DNA of 64,000 nt from positions 39,225-103,224 of the forward strand of contig NZ_SMKL01000015.1 in assembly GCF_004348545.1 (NCBI RefSeq), written 5' to 3'. The position numbers and the translations under genes were made by a program. This DNA comes from Jiangella ureilytica. Lineage in GTDB: Bacteria > Actinomycetota > Actinomycetes > Jiangellales > Jiangellaceae. Below, piece by piece: positions 18,461 to 26,854 of this stretch. Within the stretch, counting starts at the first letter, position 1. Each line of letters starts with the position of its first letter. The notes under the pieces are model-generated. The model was not told where the DNA came from, ran no database searches, and was given only the letters and a program-made list of their open reading frames with translations.

Positions 18461-18826
18461 ATGGTTGCCGTCGTCGACTGGGCCGTCATCGTCGCCTCGC
18501 TGGCCTACGCCGCGTGGGCGCTGGTGGCGGTCGTCCGCAACCAGGCGCCGCGCGAGCCGTACGTCATCGGCGCCGGCGTGGTGGAGCTGCTGATCCTGCT
18601 CCAGGTGGTGGTGGCGATCGTCCTCATGATCGGCGACGGTGCCCCCGACGAGACCGCGACGTTCATCGGCTACCTGCTGATGAACCTGATCATCGTGCCG
18701 CTCGGGCTGTTCTGGGCGCTGGCGGAGAAGTCGCGCTGGGGCACGTCGGTGCTCGTGGTCGCCGCGCTGGTGGTGCCGGTGCTGGTGGTGCGCATGCAGC
18801 AGATCTGGGACGCGGGCGCCGCATGA
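18461..18826 (+). CDS. Small four-helix membrane protein
   Basis: A 121-residue hydrophobic protein with four predicted helices (about 5-24, 37-56, 63-83 and 92-112). I recognise no catalytic motif. It begins 13 bases after the DUF885 stop, and its stop overlaps the next ATG (ATGA), so it is paired with the following membrane protein. Actinobacterial relatives are annotated only as integral membrane proteins. Confidence 0.8.
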   Translation: MVAVVDWAVIVASLAYAAWALVAVVRNQAPREPYVIGAGVVELLILLQVVVAIVLMIGDGAPDETATFIGYLLMNLIIVPLGLFWALAEKSRWGTSVLVVAALVVPVLVVRMQQIWDAGAA

Positions 18827-19251
18827 GCGAGGCGCCCCGGCGGTCCAGCGGGCCGGGCCGGCTGCTCATCGCCGTCTACGCGGTGTTCGCGCTGTCGGCG
18901 ACGGCCCGGGCCGCGGTGCAGATCGCGACCCGCTTCGACGAGGCGCCGCTGGCGTACCTGCTGTCGGCGTTCGCCGCCCTGGTGTACGTGGTCGCGACGG
19001 TGGCGCTGGCCCGGCCCGGCGCGACGTCCCGCCGGGTGGCGCTGGCCGCCGTCACCGTCGAGCTGATCGGCGTGCTGACCGTCGGCACCGTCACGGCGTT
19101 CGACCCCGGCGACTTCCCGGACGACACCGTGTGGTCGCTGTACGGGCGCGGCTACGGGTTCGTGCCGCTGGTGCTCCCGGTGCTCGGCCTGCTCTGGCTG
19201 CGCCGGACCCGTTCTGCCGAGCCGGACGTCAGCGAACCGCCGCGGCGGTGA
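18823..19251 (+). CDS. Small four-helix membrane protein
   Basis: A 142-residue integral membrane protein with helices at about 13-33, 43-63, 70-92 and 110-132, and charged ends. It is translationally coupled to the preceding four-helix protein, so the two may form one complex. The similar size and topology suggest an old duplication, though sequence likeness is weak by eye. Function is unknown. The 3' end overlaps the convergent MFS gene by 23 bases. Confidence 0.8.
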   Translation: MSEAPRRSSGPGRLLIAVYAVFALSATARAAVQIATRFDEAPLAYLLSAFAALVYVVATVALARPGATSRRVALAAVTVELIGVLTVGTVTAFDPGDFPDDTVWSLYGRGYGFVPLVLPVLGLLWLRRTRSAEPDVSEPPRR

Positions 19252-20419
19252 GCCGATCCGGATCGGACAACCGCAGGCGCGAGGTGAGCAGGGCGGTGAC
19301 GGCGATCGACAGCGCCGCCATCGTGGCCATGGCCAGCCCGACGGGCAGGACCTGCGCGACCAGACCGGCCAGCGTCGCGCCGGCCGCCTGCATCGCCTTC
19401 ATGCCGGAGGCGTGCAGCCCCAGGGCCTGACCCCGTACCTCCTTGCCGGTCAGGGCGATCAGCCGCTCCTGCAGCAGCAGCGTCGACATGAAGCCGACGG
19501 ACGCGACGGCGGCCGCGCCGGCGGCGACCGTCAGGTCCAGCGGGAACACGAACAGCAGGTACGGCACGGCGAGGGCGAAGCGCAGCGGCGTGATGTAGCG
19601 CTGCCGAGCCGCCGGCGACAGCAGCCGCCCGGCGGCCAGGTCGCCGAGCAGCATGCCCAGGGCGGCCGCGACGAAGAGGACGGCGGCGGCGTGCGGCGCG
19701 TAGGGGACGAACAGCGCCTCACAGCCCACGACCAGGCCGTTGGGCACCCACATCGCGAGGTAGACCGCCCGGCGGGCCGGCGACGAGAGCAGGCTCCGGT
19801 TGACCCTCCAGGTGATGGCGAGGGACGGACGGCCAGAGCCGCGGGCCGGCCGGGCGCTCAGCCCCAGCCGGACGACCAGCAGCGAGCCGGCGGCCAGCGC
19901 CGCTCCCACGAGCAGCGCCGTCCTGGGCGGCACCACGGCGAGCAGGGCGCCGCCCAGCGCGAAGCCCGCCACCTGCATCGCGCCGACCGACATGTTGAGC
20001 ACCGACCGGCCCAGCACGTACCCCTCGGGCGGCAGGATCTCGTCGAGGAGCCCGTACAGCACCCCCGATCCGATCGACGCCGTCAGGCCGAGCCCGAGGA
20101 TCACCGCGAACATCGCCGCCAGCGGCAGGCCCGGAGCCGCCAGCACGAGGCAGCCCACCGTGGTGGCGAGCGCCACCAGCGTCATCGCCGGCCGCGGCGG
20201 GACCCGGTCGGTCACCGAGAGCAGCGTGGTGGCGCCGACCACCGCGGCGAACGACGGCCCGAACATGCTCAGCGCCGACAGCAGCGGCGACTCCGTCTGG
20301 GCGTATACCAGCGTGGCGAGGGTGAGTCCGGTCAGCGTCGTCGCGGCGACCTGCGCGCACGACGCGAGGAACAGCGGAGCGAACTCCGGCGTGCCGAACA
20401 GTTCTCGGTAGGTGCGCAT
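19229..20419 (-). CDS. MFS transporter
   Basis: A 396-residue, 12-helix major facilitator. Features are DRVPPRPAMTLVALATTVG after helix 2-3 and the central cytoplasmic loop around ARPARGSGRPSLAITWRV. It resembles drug- or metabolite-efflux MFS proteins regulated by adjacent helix-turn-helix proteins. The substrate is unknown. The start codon lies 58 bases from that of the divergent DUF5937-type regulator, so the regulator probably controls it. Confidence 0.9.
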   Translation of the reverse strand: MRTYRELFGTPEFAPLFLASCAQVAATTLTGLTLATLVYAQTESPLLSALSMFGPSFAAVVGATTLLSVTDRVPPRPAMTLVALATTVGCLVLAAPGLPLAAMFAVILGLGLTASIGSGVLYGLLDEILPPEGYVLGRSVLNMSVGAMQVAGFALGGALLAVVPPRTALLVGAALAAGSLLVVRLGLSARPARGSGRPSLAITWRVNRSLLSSPARRAVYLAMWVPNGLVVGCEALFVPYAPHAAAVLFVAAALGMLLGDLAAGRLLSPAARQRYITPLRFALAVPYLLFVFPLDLTVAAGAAAVASVGFMSTLLLQERLIALTGKEVRGQALGLHASGMKAMQAAGATLAGLVAQVLPVGLAMATMAALSIAVTALLTSRLRLSDPDRLTAAAVR

Positions 20420-20477
20420 GGCGGCAGTCTGGGCACGGCCGTTCGAGGGTCGCTAGAGTTTCGGGTGGAGGCGAAAC

Positions 20478-21443
20478 ATGGGCATCTGGCTGATCGACGC
20501 CGACGTCCTCGCCGGCGGCCGGTTCCGGGTGTCGGCACTGGCCGAGACCATCGCCGCCATCCGGGTCCTGACGGGGGAGCGGCCCAACCGCCCGGGCCAG
20601 CTGGTCCGCCCGGCCCAGTCGCGGGCGGCGTTCCAGGCCCGGATGGCCGCCGACCCCGTGGGCCGGGCGTTCGTGCGGGACGCGCTGCTGCCCACCTGGC
20701 TGGCCGACTTCCTCTGCGCGCCGCCACTCGACGACGAGCCCACGTTCGACGACGAGCTGCGGCGCATCCGCGCGACCCCGGCCGCCGCGCTGCGGGCCGA
20801 CCTGGACGGCGACGACCCGGTGCTGGACGTGCCGGACCTGCCGGACCGCATCGCCGCCGTGCTCGACTGGGTGTGGACCGAGACGATCGAGCCGGACTGG
20901 CAGCGCCGGGAGCGGGCGTTCGAGGCCGACGCCATCGCGCGGACCCGCCGACTCAGCACCAGCGGCTGGGCGTCGGCACTGGACGACATGCGGCCGGGTA
21001 TGCGCTGGCTCGGCGAGGGCCGGCTGCGGATCAATGCCTACGACTACCCTCCGCACGACCTGCATCAGGGGCAACTGTTGTTCATCCCGGTCACCGGGGC
21101 CCGCGGCTGGGTCGGCTGGCGCCGTCCGCACCGCTACTCGATCGTCTATCCGTGCGCCGGGCTGCTGGCCGAGGGCCGCTCGACCACGTCCGGCGCCCTC
21201 GCCCGGCTGATCGGGCCGGTCCGGGCGACGCTGCTGAGCCTGCTCGACGACCCGATGAGCACGACTCAGCTGGTCGCGGTGACCGGGTTCGCGCTCGGCT
21301 CCGTCGGCGGCCACCTCAAGGTGCTGCTGGACGCCCAGCTGGTCCGGCGCCGCCGGGCCGGTCGCTCCGTCCTCTATTACCGCACGGCCGACGGCGACCG
21401 CCTGGTCCGCGCCACCGCCGACGGCGTCAGCGGACGACCTTGA
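20478..21443 (+). CDS. DUF5937/ArsR-like winged-helix transcriptional regulator
   Basis: A 321-residue protein with a long N-terminal ligand-type domain (about 1-235) and a C-terminal ArsR-like winged helix. The recognition region is MSTTQLVAVTGFALGSVGGHLKVLLDAQLV, with the wing RRRRAGRSVLYYRT. This arrangement is typical of actinobacterial DUF5937 regulators next to MFS genes. A GGAGG site at about 20467-20471 fits the ATG at 20478. A TAGAGT -10 box lies at 20454-20459. It overlaps the convergent reductase gene by 17 bases. Confidence 0.86.
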   Translation: MGIWLIDADVLAGGRFRVSALAETIAAIRVLTGERPNRPGQLVRPAQSRAAFQARMAADPVGRAFVRDALLPTWLADFLCAPPLDDEPTFDDELRRIRATPAAALRADLDGDDPVLDVPDLPDRIAAVLDWVWTETIEPDWQRRERAFEADAIARTRRLSTSGWASALDDMRPGMRWLGEGRLRINAYDYPPHDLHQGQLLFIPVTGARGWVGWRRPHRYSIVYPCAGLLAEGRSTTSGALARLIGPVRATLLSLLDDPMSTTQLVAVTGFALGSVGGHLKVLLDAQLVRRRRAGRSVLYYRTADGDRLVRATADGVSGRP

Positions 21444-22107
21444 TGCTGAACCGGGCCGTGCCCAGCGCGCCCATCAGCCGCAGCCAGATCGGCAGGTACA
21501 TCTCGACGCCGCGCGAGCTGCCGATGTCGCCGAGGTCGATGACGTCGGTATGTCCGAAGCTGGTGAGGACCTCGGTGACCAGCGCCTTCGCGTCCGCGTC
21601 GTCGCCGCACACGAAGATCGAGTGGTCGCCGCCGGCCAGCATCGCCGGGTGCGCCATGAGCGCGGCGTTGACGGTGTTCAGCGTCTTGACCACGCGGGCG
21701 CCCGGGAACGCGCGCTGGATCTGCTCACCGAGGGAGTCGTCGTCCTTGACGAACATCGTGGGCGGGCCGCCGGGTGCGAACACCAGCGGGTTGGAGATGT
21801 CGATCAGCACCTTGCCGTCGAGGTGCTCCGCGCCGGCGGCCTCGAGCACCCGCAGCGACACGGCGCCGGGCGTGGCGTTGACCACGAGCTCGCCGGCGGC
21901 CGCGGCCTCGGCGTACGTGGCCAGGCGGACGTCGGGGTGCTGGTCGTGCCAGGCCGGGAACGGCGGGTTGCCGAGCTGGTCGGGCTCGGTGCGGATCATC
22001 GTGGCGACGGGGTCCCTGGTGCCGACGTGCACCTCGTGGCCGAGCTCGTCGAACCGGCCGGCGATCGCCTGGCCGACCATGCCGGTGCCGAGTACCGCTA
22101 CGCGCAT
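21427..22107 (-). CDS. F420H2:NADP+ oxidoreductase-like (NADP-binding Rossmann) protein
   Basis: A 226-residue protein of the coenzyme F420-dependent NADP oxidoreductase (NPDG/Fno) family. It has an N-terminal Rossmann fold (MRVAVLGTGMVGQAIAGRF), VGTRDP where NADP phosphate is bound, then VNATPG, LIDISNPLVF and VKTLNTVNA. It probably transfers hydride between NADP(H) and a deazaflavin or related substrate, but F420 use cannot be proved from the sequence. The ATG at 22105-22107 opens directly into the Rossmann strand. Confidence 0.85.
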   Translation of the reverse strand: MRVAVLGTGMVGQAIAGRFDELGHEVHVGTRDPVATMIRTEPDQLGNPPFPAWHDQHPDVRLATYAEAAAAGELVVNATPGAVSLRVLEAAGAEHLDGKVLIDISNPLVFAPGGPPTMFVKDDDSLGEQIQRAFPGARVVKTLNTVNAALMAHPAMLAGGDHSIFVCGDDADAKALVTEVLTSFGHTDVIDLGDIGSSRGVEMYLPIWLRLMGALGTARFSIKVVR

Positions 22108-22166
22108 GAGCATCCTCCCGTGGGTCCACCATGCTCGACGACGCAACGCTGCTCGAGGTTCCGAGC

Positions 22167-22172
22167 TAGCCT
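22167..22172 (+). promoter_or_regulatory. -10 box TAGCCT for the two-component operon
   Basis: TAGCCT is 7 bases before the kinase GTG at 22180, implying a leaderless transcript. Confidence 0.55.
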
Positions 22173-22179
22173 GCTCCCC

Positions 22180-23358
22180 GTGAGGCGCAGGGACCGGCTG
22201 TACGCATGGGTGCGCCGGCATCCCGTCGTGCCGGACGCCGTCATCGCGCTCGGGTTGCTGCTCACGCTGGTGCTGTTCTCGGCGGCCGCCTTCGACCCCG
22301 GCTGGGCACACTTCGTCCTCGGCGCCGTCATGTGCGCGGCACTGGTGTTCCGGCGGGTGCGGCCGATCGAGGCGTTCGGCGTGCTGGTCGCGTCCGGCCT
22401 GGTCCAGTGGGCCACCGGGCTGGAGCTGGCGCCGTACGACCTCGCGCTGCTCATCGGGCTCTACTCCGTCAGCGCGTACGGCCCGCGGTGGGCCAGCCGG
22501 GCCGGTCTCGCGGCCGGGTTCCTCGGCGTCGCGCTGGGCACCGTGCGCTACGTCCCGGCCGACGAGAACTCCCAGACGTTCGTGGCCAGTGGCCTCGCGC
22601 TGGCCGCCTTCGTCGTCGGCGCCTGGGCCATGGGCGACGTGCGCCGGGTCCGGCAGGCCTACGTGGCCGAGCTGGTCGAGCGGGCGCACCAGGCCGAGCG
22701 CGAACGCGACCAGCGGGCGCAGCTGGCGGCCGCCGAGGAGCGGGCCCGCATCGCGCGCGAGATGCACGACGTCGTGGCGCACAACCTCTCCGTCATCGTC
22801 GTGCAGGCCGACGGCGGCCGGTACGCCGGCGACCAGGACCCGCAGGCCGCCCTCGACGCGCTGAAGACCATCGGCGACACCGGCCGCGGCGCGCTCGCCG
22901 AGATGCGCCGGCTGCTCGGGGTGCTGCGGGCCACCGACGACGGCGACGGCGGCGCGGTCCGCCCGCAGCCCGGGCTGGGCAGCCTGCCGGAGCTGGTCAC
23001 GTCGGTGCGGCAGGCCGGACTGCCGGTCGAGCTCGATGTCACCGGGGCGCCGCGGCCGCTGCGGCCGGGGCCCTCGCTGGCGGTGTACCGGGTGATCCAG
23101 GAGGCGCTGACCAACGCGCTCAAGCACGCCGGGCCGGCCGCGCGGGCGCGGGTGGCGCTGGTCTTCGCCGCCGACCGGCTGACCGCCCGGGTGAGCGACG
23201 ACGGGCGGGGAGCCGCCGCCGTCGACGACGGACTGGGGCAGGGGCTCGCGGGCATGCGCGAGCGGATGACGATGTACGGCGGCACGGTGACGGCGGGGCC
23301 GGCGACCGGTGGTGGCTGGCGGGTCGACCTCGACCTGCCGTACGGCGAAGGGGCGTGA
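22180..23358 (+). CDS. Sensor histidine kinase (HisKA_3, NarL-system type)
   Basis: A 392-residue kinase. The N-terminal half holds five to six membrane helices (about 15-160) with little periplasmic sequence, so it may sense a membrane signal. The dimerisation box AREMHDVVAHNLSVIVVQAD carries the phosphoacceptor His at about residue 196. The ATPase domain shows EALTNALKHAG (N box) and VSDDGRGAAAVDDGLGQGLAGMRERM (G boxes). It phosphorylates the response regulator whose GTG overlaps its stop. Confidence 0.92.
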   Translation: MRRRDRLYAWVRRHPVVPDAVIALGLLLTLVLFSAAAFDPGWAHFVLGAVMCAALVFRRVRPIEAFGVLVASGLVQWATGLELAPYDLALLIGLYSVSAYGPRWASRAGLAAGFLGVALGTVRYVPADENSQTFVASGLALAAFVVGAWAMGDVRRVRQAYVAELVERAHQAERERDQRAQLAAAEERARIAREMHDVVAHNLSVIVVQADGGRYAGDQDPQAALDALKTIGDTGRGALAEMRRLLGVLRATDDGDGGAVRPQPGLGSLPELVTSVRQAGLPVELDVTGAPRPLRPGPSLAVYRVIQEALTNALKHAGPAARARVALVFAADRLTARVSDDGRGAAAVDDGLGQGLAGMRERMTMYGGTVTAGPATGGGWRVDLDLPYGEGA

Positions 23359-24029
23359 GCGTGCAGCCGGTCAAGGTCTTCCTGGTGGACGACCAGCAGC
23401 TGGTCCGGGCCGGGTTCCGGATGGTCATCGACTCCCAGCCCGACCTCGAGGTGGTCGGCGAGGCCGGCGACGGCGACGCCGCGCTGCACGCGCTGACCGT
23501 CACCGCGGCCGACGTCGTGCTCATGGACGTTCGCATGCCGGTGCTCGACGGCGTCGAGGCCACCCGGCGGCTGCGCTCGCGCGATGACGCGCCGAAGGTG
23601 ATCGTGCTGACCACGTTCGACCTCGACGAGTACGCGTTCGCCGCCATCAAGGCCGGCGCCAGCGGATTCCTGCTCAAGGACGCCCCGCCGCCGATGCTGC
23701 TCGACGCCGTCCGCGCCGTGCACTCCGGTGACGCCGTCGTCGCCCCCAGCACCACGAAGCGGCTGCTGGAGCGGTTCGCCGGTCACCTGCCCGAGGACGC
23801 GACGCCGCCCGACGCCGTCTGGTCCGGCCTCACCCAGCGCGAGCACGAGATCGTCCGCGAGGTCGTGCGCGGCCGCTCGAACGCCGAGATCGCCGCGGCC
23901 CTCTTCGTCACCGAGGCGACGGTGAAGACGCACATCGGCCGCGTGCTGGCGAAGGTCGGCCTGCGCGACCGCGTGCAGCTGGTGGTGCTGGCCTACGAGA
24001 CCGGGCTGGTGCGGCCGGGCACCACCTGA
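23355..24029 (+). CDS. LuxR/NarL-family response regulator
   Basis: A 224-residue transcription factor. The receiver domain has the acidic pair in VFLVDDQQ, the phosphorylation Asp in VVLMDVRMPV (about residue 56), a switch Thr in IVLTTFDLDEYAF and a Lys in FLLKDAPP. The C-terminal LuxR helix-turn-helix is SGLTQREHEIVREVVRGRSN to ATVKTHIGRVLAKVGLRDR. It overlaps the kinase stop (GTGA); a second in-frame GTG lies at 23361. Its targets are not evident; no transporter of the usual kind lies nearby. Confidence 0.94.
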   Translation: MSVQPVKVFLVDDQQLVRAGFRMVIDSQPDLEVVGEAGDGDAALHALTVTAADVVLMDVRMPVLDGVEATRRLRSRDDAPKVIVLTTFDLDEYAFAAIKAGASGFLLKDAPPPMLLDAVRAVHSGDAVVAPSTTKRLLERFAGHLPEDATPPDAVWSGLTQREHEIVREVVRGRSNAEIAAALFVTEATVKTHIGRVLAKVGLRDRVQLVVLAYETGLVRPGTT

Positions 24030-24039
24030 GCCCCGGCAC

Positions 24040-24045
24040 TACGCT
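24040..24045 (+). promoter_or_regulatory. -10 box TACGCT for the VOC gene
   Basis: TACGCT is 7 bases before the ATG at 24053. This favours that ATG over the one at 24059. Confidence 0.5.
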
Positions 24046-24052
24046 GCCGCGC

Positions 24053-24457
24053 ATGCGCATGCTCCATCTCGGCCTGCGGGTCACCGACCTGGGCCGCTCG
24101 CTCGCCTTCTACACCGCTCTCGGCTATGCCGAGCGCGGCCGCGTCCCCGAGACCCCGTTCGGCAGCCTGACCATGCTGCAGCTGCCCGACGACCCGTTCG
24201 TCAGCCTCGAGCTCGTGCACGACCCGGACCGCCCGGTGACCGACACCGGCGCCGTCAACCACCTGGTCGTCCAGACGAACGACCTCGCGGCCCTGGTCGC
24301 CGGTCTCGCGGACAGGGGCGTCACCGCCGAGCCGCCGTACGATCACGGCGAGGGCATGTGGACGACCTGGCTGACCGACCCCGACGGCTACCGGATCGAG
24401 CTCGTTCAGTGGCCGCCGGGGCACCCGGCCGGCATGACCGCCGCCGACTTCAGCTGA
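24053..24457 (+). CDS. VOC (glyoxalase/bleomycin-resistance) family protein
   Basis: A 134-residue vicinal-oxygen-chelate fold with two beta-alpha-beta-beta-beta halves. HLGLRVTDLGRSLAFYTALGY starts the first, VNHLVVQTNDLAALVAGL the second, and TWLTDPDGYRIELVQW ends it. The metal ligands expected in glyoxalase I (His near the N-terminus, Glu in the middle, His in VNHL, Glu in IELVQ) are largely in place, so a lactoylglutathione lyase-like or thiol-adduct role is possible. It overlaps the convergent MFS gene by 8 bases. Confidence 0.86.
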   Translation: MRMLHLGLRVTDLGRSLAFYTALGYAERGRVPETPFGSLTMLQLPDDPFVSLELVHDPDRPVTDTGAVNHLVVQTNDLAALVAGLADRGVTAEPPYDHGEGMWTTWLTDPDGYRIELVQWPPGHPAGMTAADFS

Positions 24458-25670
24458 CGCCGGCCTCGGCCGGCTTCTGCTCGCGCGCGGCGGGTGAGAC
24501 CAGGCCCATGACGGTGGCGGCGACGGCGACGGCCAGCAGGGCATGCAGCACGCCCTCATGGTCGCCGACGTAGCCGAGGATGGGCGGGCCGGCGAGGAAG
24601 GCGGTGTAGCCGATGGACGCGACCACACTGACCCGGGCCGCGGCGCGACGGGGGTCGTCGGAGGCGGCGCTCATGCCGAGCGGGAAGCCCAGCGCCGCAC
24701 CGAAGCCCCAGACGACGGTACCGATCAGCGCGACCGGCAGCGACCCGCCGAACACCACCAGCAGCACACCGGCCACGGCGAGCACGGCGCTGGTGCGCAG
24801 CACCGGCAGCCGGCCGAAGCGGTCGACCAGCTGGGTGCCGGCGGTGCGCCCGACTGTCATGGCGGCCAGGAAGACCGCGAAGCCCATCGTGCCCACGGCA
24901 TTGCTGACCTCGTAGCCGTCGACCAGCCCGAGCGCCAGCCAGTCGTTGGCGATGCCCTCGATGAGCGCGGCGCACATGACCATGAGGCCGATGACCAGCG
25001 TCCGCGGCTCGCGCCAAGCGGTCAACACCGAGATGTGCTGGACGGGCTCGCCGTCGTCGTCGACCTCGATGGTGCGGGGCAGGAAGCTGCGCGTGGCCAT
25101 GACGGTGACCAGGACCGCGACGATGCTGACTGCGCCCAGGTGCACGACGACGGGGATCTCGGCCGCCGACGCACCAGCGCCGAGACTCGCGCCGGCGACC
25201 GTGCCGAAACTGAACGCGGCGTGGAAGCGCGGCATGATGGTGCGCCCGAGCAGCCGTTCGACCGCCGCGCCCTCGACGTTCATCGCGACGTCCCACGAGC
25301 CGGAGCCGTAGCCGACGAACACCAGGCCCAGCGCGACGAGGGTGACGGCGGAGAGCGTGTCGCTGCCCAGACCGGCCAGCACCAGCCCGACGGCCACGAG
25401 CACCGAGCCGCCGGCCACGGTGCGAGCTGCGCCGATCTTGCCGACGACCAGGCCCGACGTCGGCAGCGCCACGATGGAGCCGAGGGCCAGGGCGAGCAGC
25501 ACGCGCCCGATCTCGCTGGGGGTCAGGCCCAGGAGGTCGCGGACCTCGGGGATCCGTCCCATCCAGCTCGCGACCGCCAGCCCGTTCAGCGCGAACACCG
25601 TGGCGACGGCGTTGCGCGCGCGAACGGCCCTGGCCAGGTCGGGCGGCTGGACCGGTGCGGAGTGGCTCAC
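24450..25670 (-). CDS. MFS transporter (YbjJ-like)
   Basis: A 406-residue, 12-helix transporter. It carries VFALNGLAVASWMGRIPEVR near the N-terminus, DVAMNVEGAAVERLLGR between helices 4 and 5, and HAAFSFGTVAGASLGAGAS, all close to the YbjJ/sugar-type MFS subfamily. The substrate is unknown; the adjacent LacI regulator suggests a sugar or nucleoside. The start codon faces the LacI gene across a gap with two tandem palindromic operators, so coordinated control is likely. Confidence 0.9.
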   Translation of the reverse strand: MSHSAPVQPPDLARAVRARNAVATVFALNGLAVASWMGRIPEVRDLLGLTPSEIGRVLLALALGSIVALPTSGLVVGKIGAARTVAGGSVLVAVGLVLAGLGSDTLSAVTLVALGLVFVGYGSGSWDVAMNVEGAAVERLLGRTIMPRFHAAFSFGTVAGASLGAGASAAEIPVVVHLGAVSIVAVLVTVMATRSFLPRTIEVDDDGEPVQHISVLTAWREPRTLVIGLMVMCAALIEGIANDWLALGLVDGYEVSNAVGTMGFAVFLAAMTVGRTAGTQLVDRFGRLPVLRTSAVLAVAGVLLVVFGGSLPVALIGTVVWGFGAALGFPLGMSAASDDPRRAAARVSVVASIGYTAFLAGPPILGYVGDHEGVLHALLAVAVAATVMGLVSPAAREQKPAEAGVS

Positions 25671-25711
25671 GGGGCGTCCTCGGTGCTAGGAATTCGTCAG
25701 GATTCGGGCGG

Positions 25712-25739
25712 TCGAATCGATTCGATCGAATCGATTCGA
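25712..25739. promoter_or_regulatory. Tandem palindromic operator (two identical 14-bp palindromes)
   Basis: TCGAATCGATTCGA occurs twice head to tail with no spacer, and each copy is a perfect palindrome centred on CG, as LacI-family operators are. It lies 42 bases from the MFS start and about 55 bases from the LacI start, overlapping the likely promoters of both. The AT-rich character stands out from the surrounding DNA. Confidence 0.8.
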
Positions 25740-25794
25740 TATTCTGCTATGGCACGTGGACGGATGCAAGTGCGAGATCGACGAGAGGCGTGAC

Positions 25795-26850
25795 GTGGGC
25801 GAGCATCGGGCGACGCTGGCGGCCGTGGCCGCGCGGGCCGGGGTGTCGCCGTCGACGGCGTCGCTGGCGTTCAGCGGGTCCGGGCCCGTGGCAGACGCGA
25901 CCCGCGAACGGGTGCTGGCCGCCGCGCGCGAGCTCGGTTACGCCGGGCCCGACCCGATGGCCCGGTCGCTGCGTCGCGGCCGGTCCGGCATCGTCGGCGC
26001 GGTCGTCGGCGAGCGCCTGCTCTACGCGTTCCGCGACCCGGTCGCCGTCGCGCTGCTGGACGGCATCGCCGAGGCGCTCAGCCCGTCCGGCACCGGCCTG
26101 CTGCTGCTCTCCGGCGACGCCCAGCACGGCGGCCCGACGACCGAGCAGGTGTCGCGCATGCCGGTCGACGCCGTCGTCTTCGCCACTTGCGGCCGCGACG
26201 ACGACCCCCTGCTCGACCTGTTCCTCAGCCGCGGCGTGCCGGTGGTCGCGGTCGACGGGCCCGACCGTCCTGACGTCACGCTGCTCGACATCGACGACTA
26301 CGGCGGCGCGGCCGAGCTGGCCCGGCACGTCGCGTCGCTGGGCCACCACCGGGTCGCCGTCGCCGCGCTGCCGCTGCGACTCGACGGCCGGCGCGGGCTG
26401 GTCGACGACGCCCGCCGGGCCGACATCGGCTTCGTCGACTGCCGGGCCCGGCTCGACGGCACCGAGGACGTCTTCGGCCCGGTTCCCGTCGTCGAGGCGC
26501 GCAGCAACGTCGTCGAAGAGGGCGAGCTGGCCGCCCGGCTGCTGCTTGCGGCGCCGCAGCGACCCACGGCGATCATCGCCCAGAGCGACCTGCTCGCCGT
26601 CGGCGTCATCCGGGCGGCCGAGTCGCTGGGGCTGCGCGTCCCCGACGACCTCACCGTCGTCGGTTACGACGGCATCGACACCCCCTGGCTGGGCGAGCGC
26701 GTGCTCACCACCGTCGTGCAGCCGATCACCGAGAAGGGCCGGCTGACCGGGCGCATGGTCACCGAGCTGCTCGAGGGCGAGCAGCCCTCGAACGTGCACC
26801 TGCCGGTGCAGTTGCGGGTGGGCACCACGTCGGCGCCGCCACCGGCCTGA
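25795..26850 (+). CDS. LacI-family transcriptional regulator
   Basis: A 351-residue repressor. The N-terminal LacI helix-turn-helix TLAAVAARAGVSPSTASLAFSG and hinge region LGYAGPDPMARSLRRG are followed by a periplasmic-binding-protein-like sensor domain with LLLSGDA, PVVAVDGPDRP and VVGYDGIDTPWLGERVLTTV. The GTG at 25795 places the helix-turn-helix at the normal distance from the N-terminus; an upstream in-frame GTG at 25756 would add 13 charged, Cys-containing residues. It probably binds the tandem palindrome upstream and controls itself and the divergent MFS gene. Confidence 0.92.
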   Translation: MGEHRATLAAVAARAGVSPSTASLAFSGSGPVADATRERVLAAARELGYAGPDPMARSLRRGRSGIVGAVVGERLLYAFRDPVAVALLDGIAEALSPSGTGLLLLSGDAQHGGPTTEQVSRMPVDAVVFATCGRDDDPLLDLFLSRGVPVVAVDGPDRPDVTLLDIDDYGGAAELARHVASLGHHRVAVAALPLRLDGRRGLVDDARRADIGFVDCRARLDGTEDVFGPVPVVEARSNVVEEGELAARLLLAAPQRPTAIIAQSDLLAVGVIRAAESLGLRVPDDLTVVGYDGIDTPWLGERVLTTVVQPITEKGRLTGRMVTELLEGEQPSNVHLPVQLRVGTTSAPPPA

Positions 26851-26854
26851 GCGG

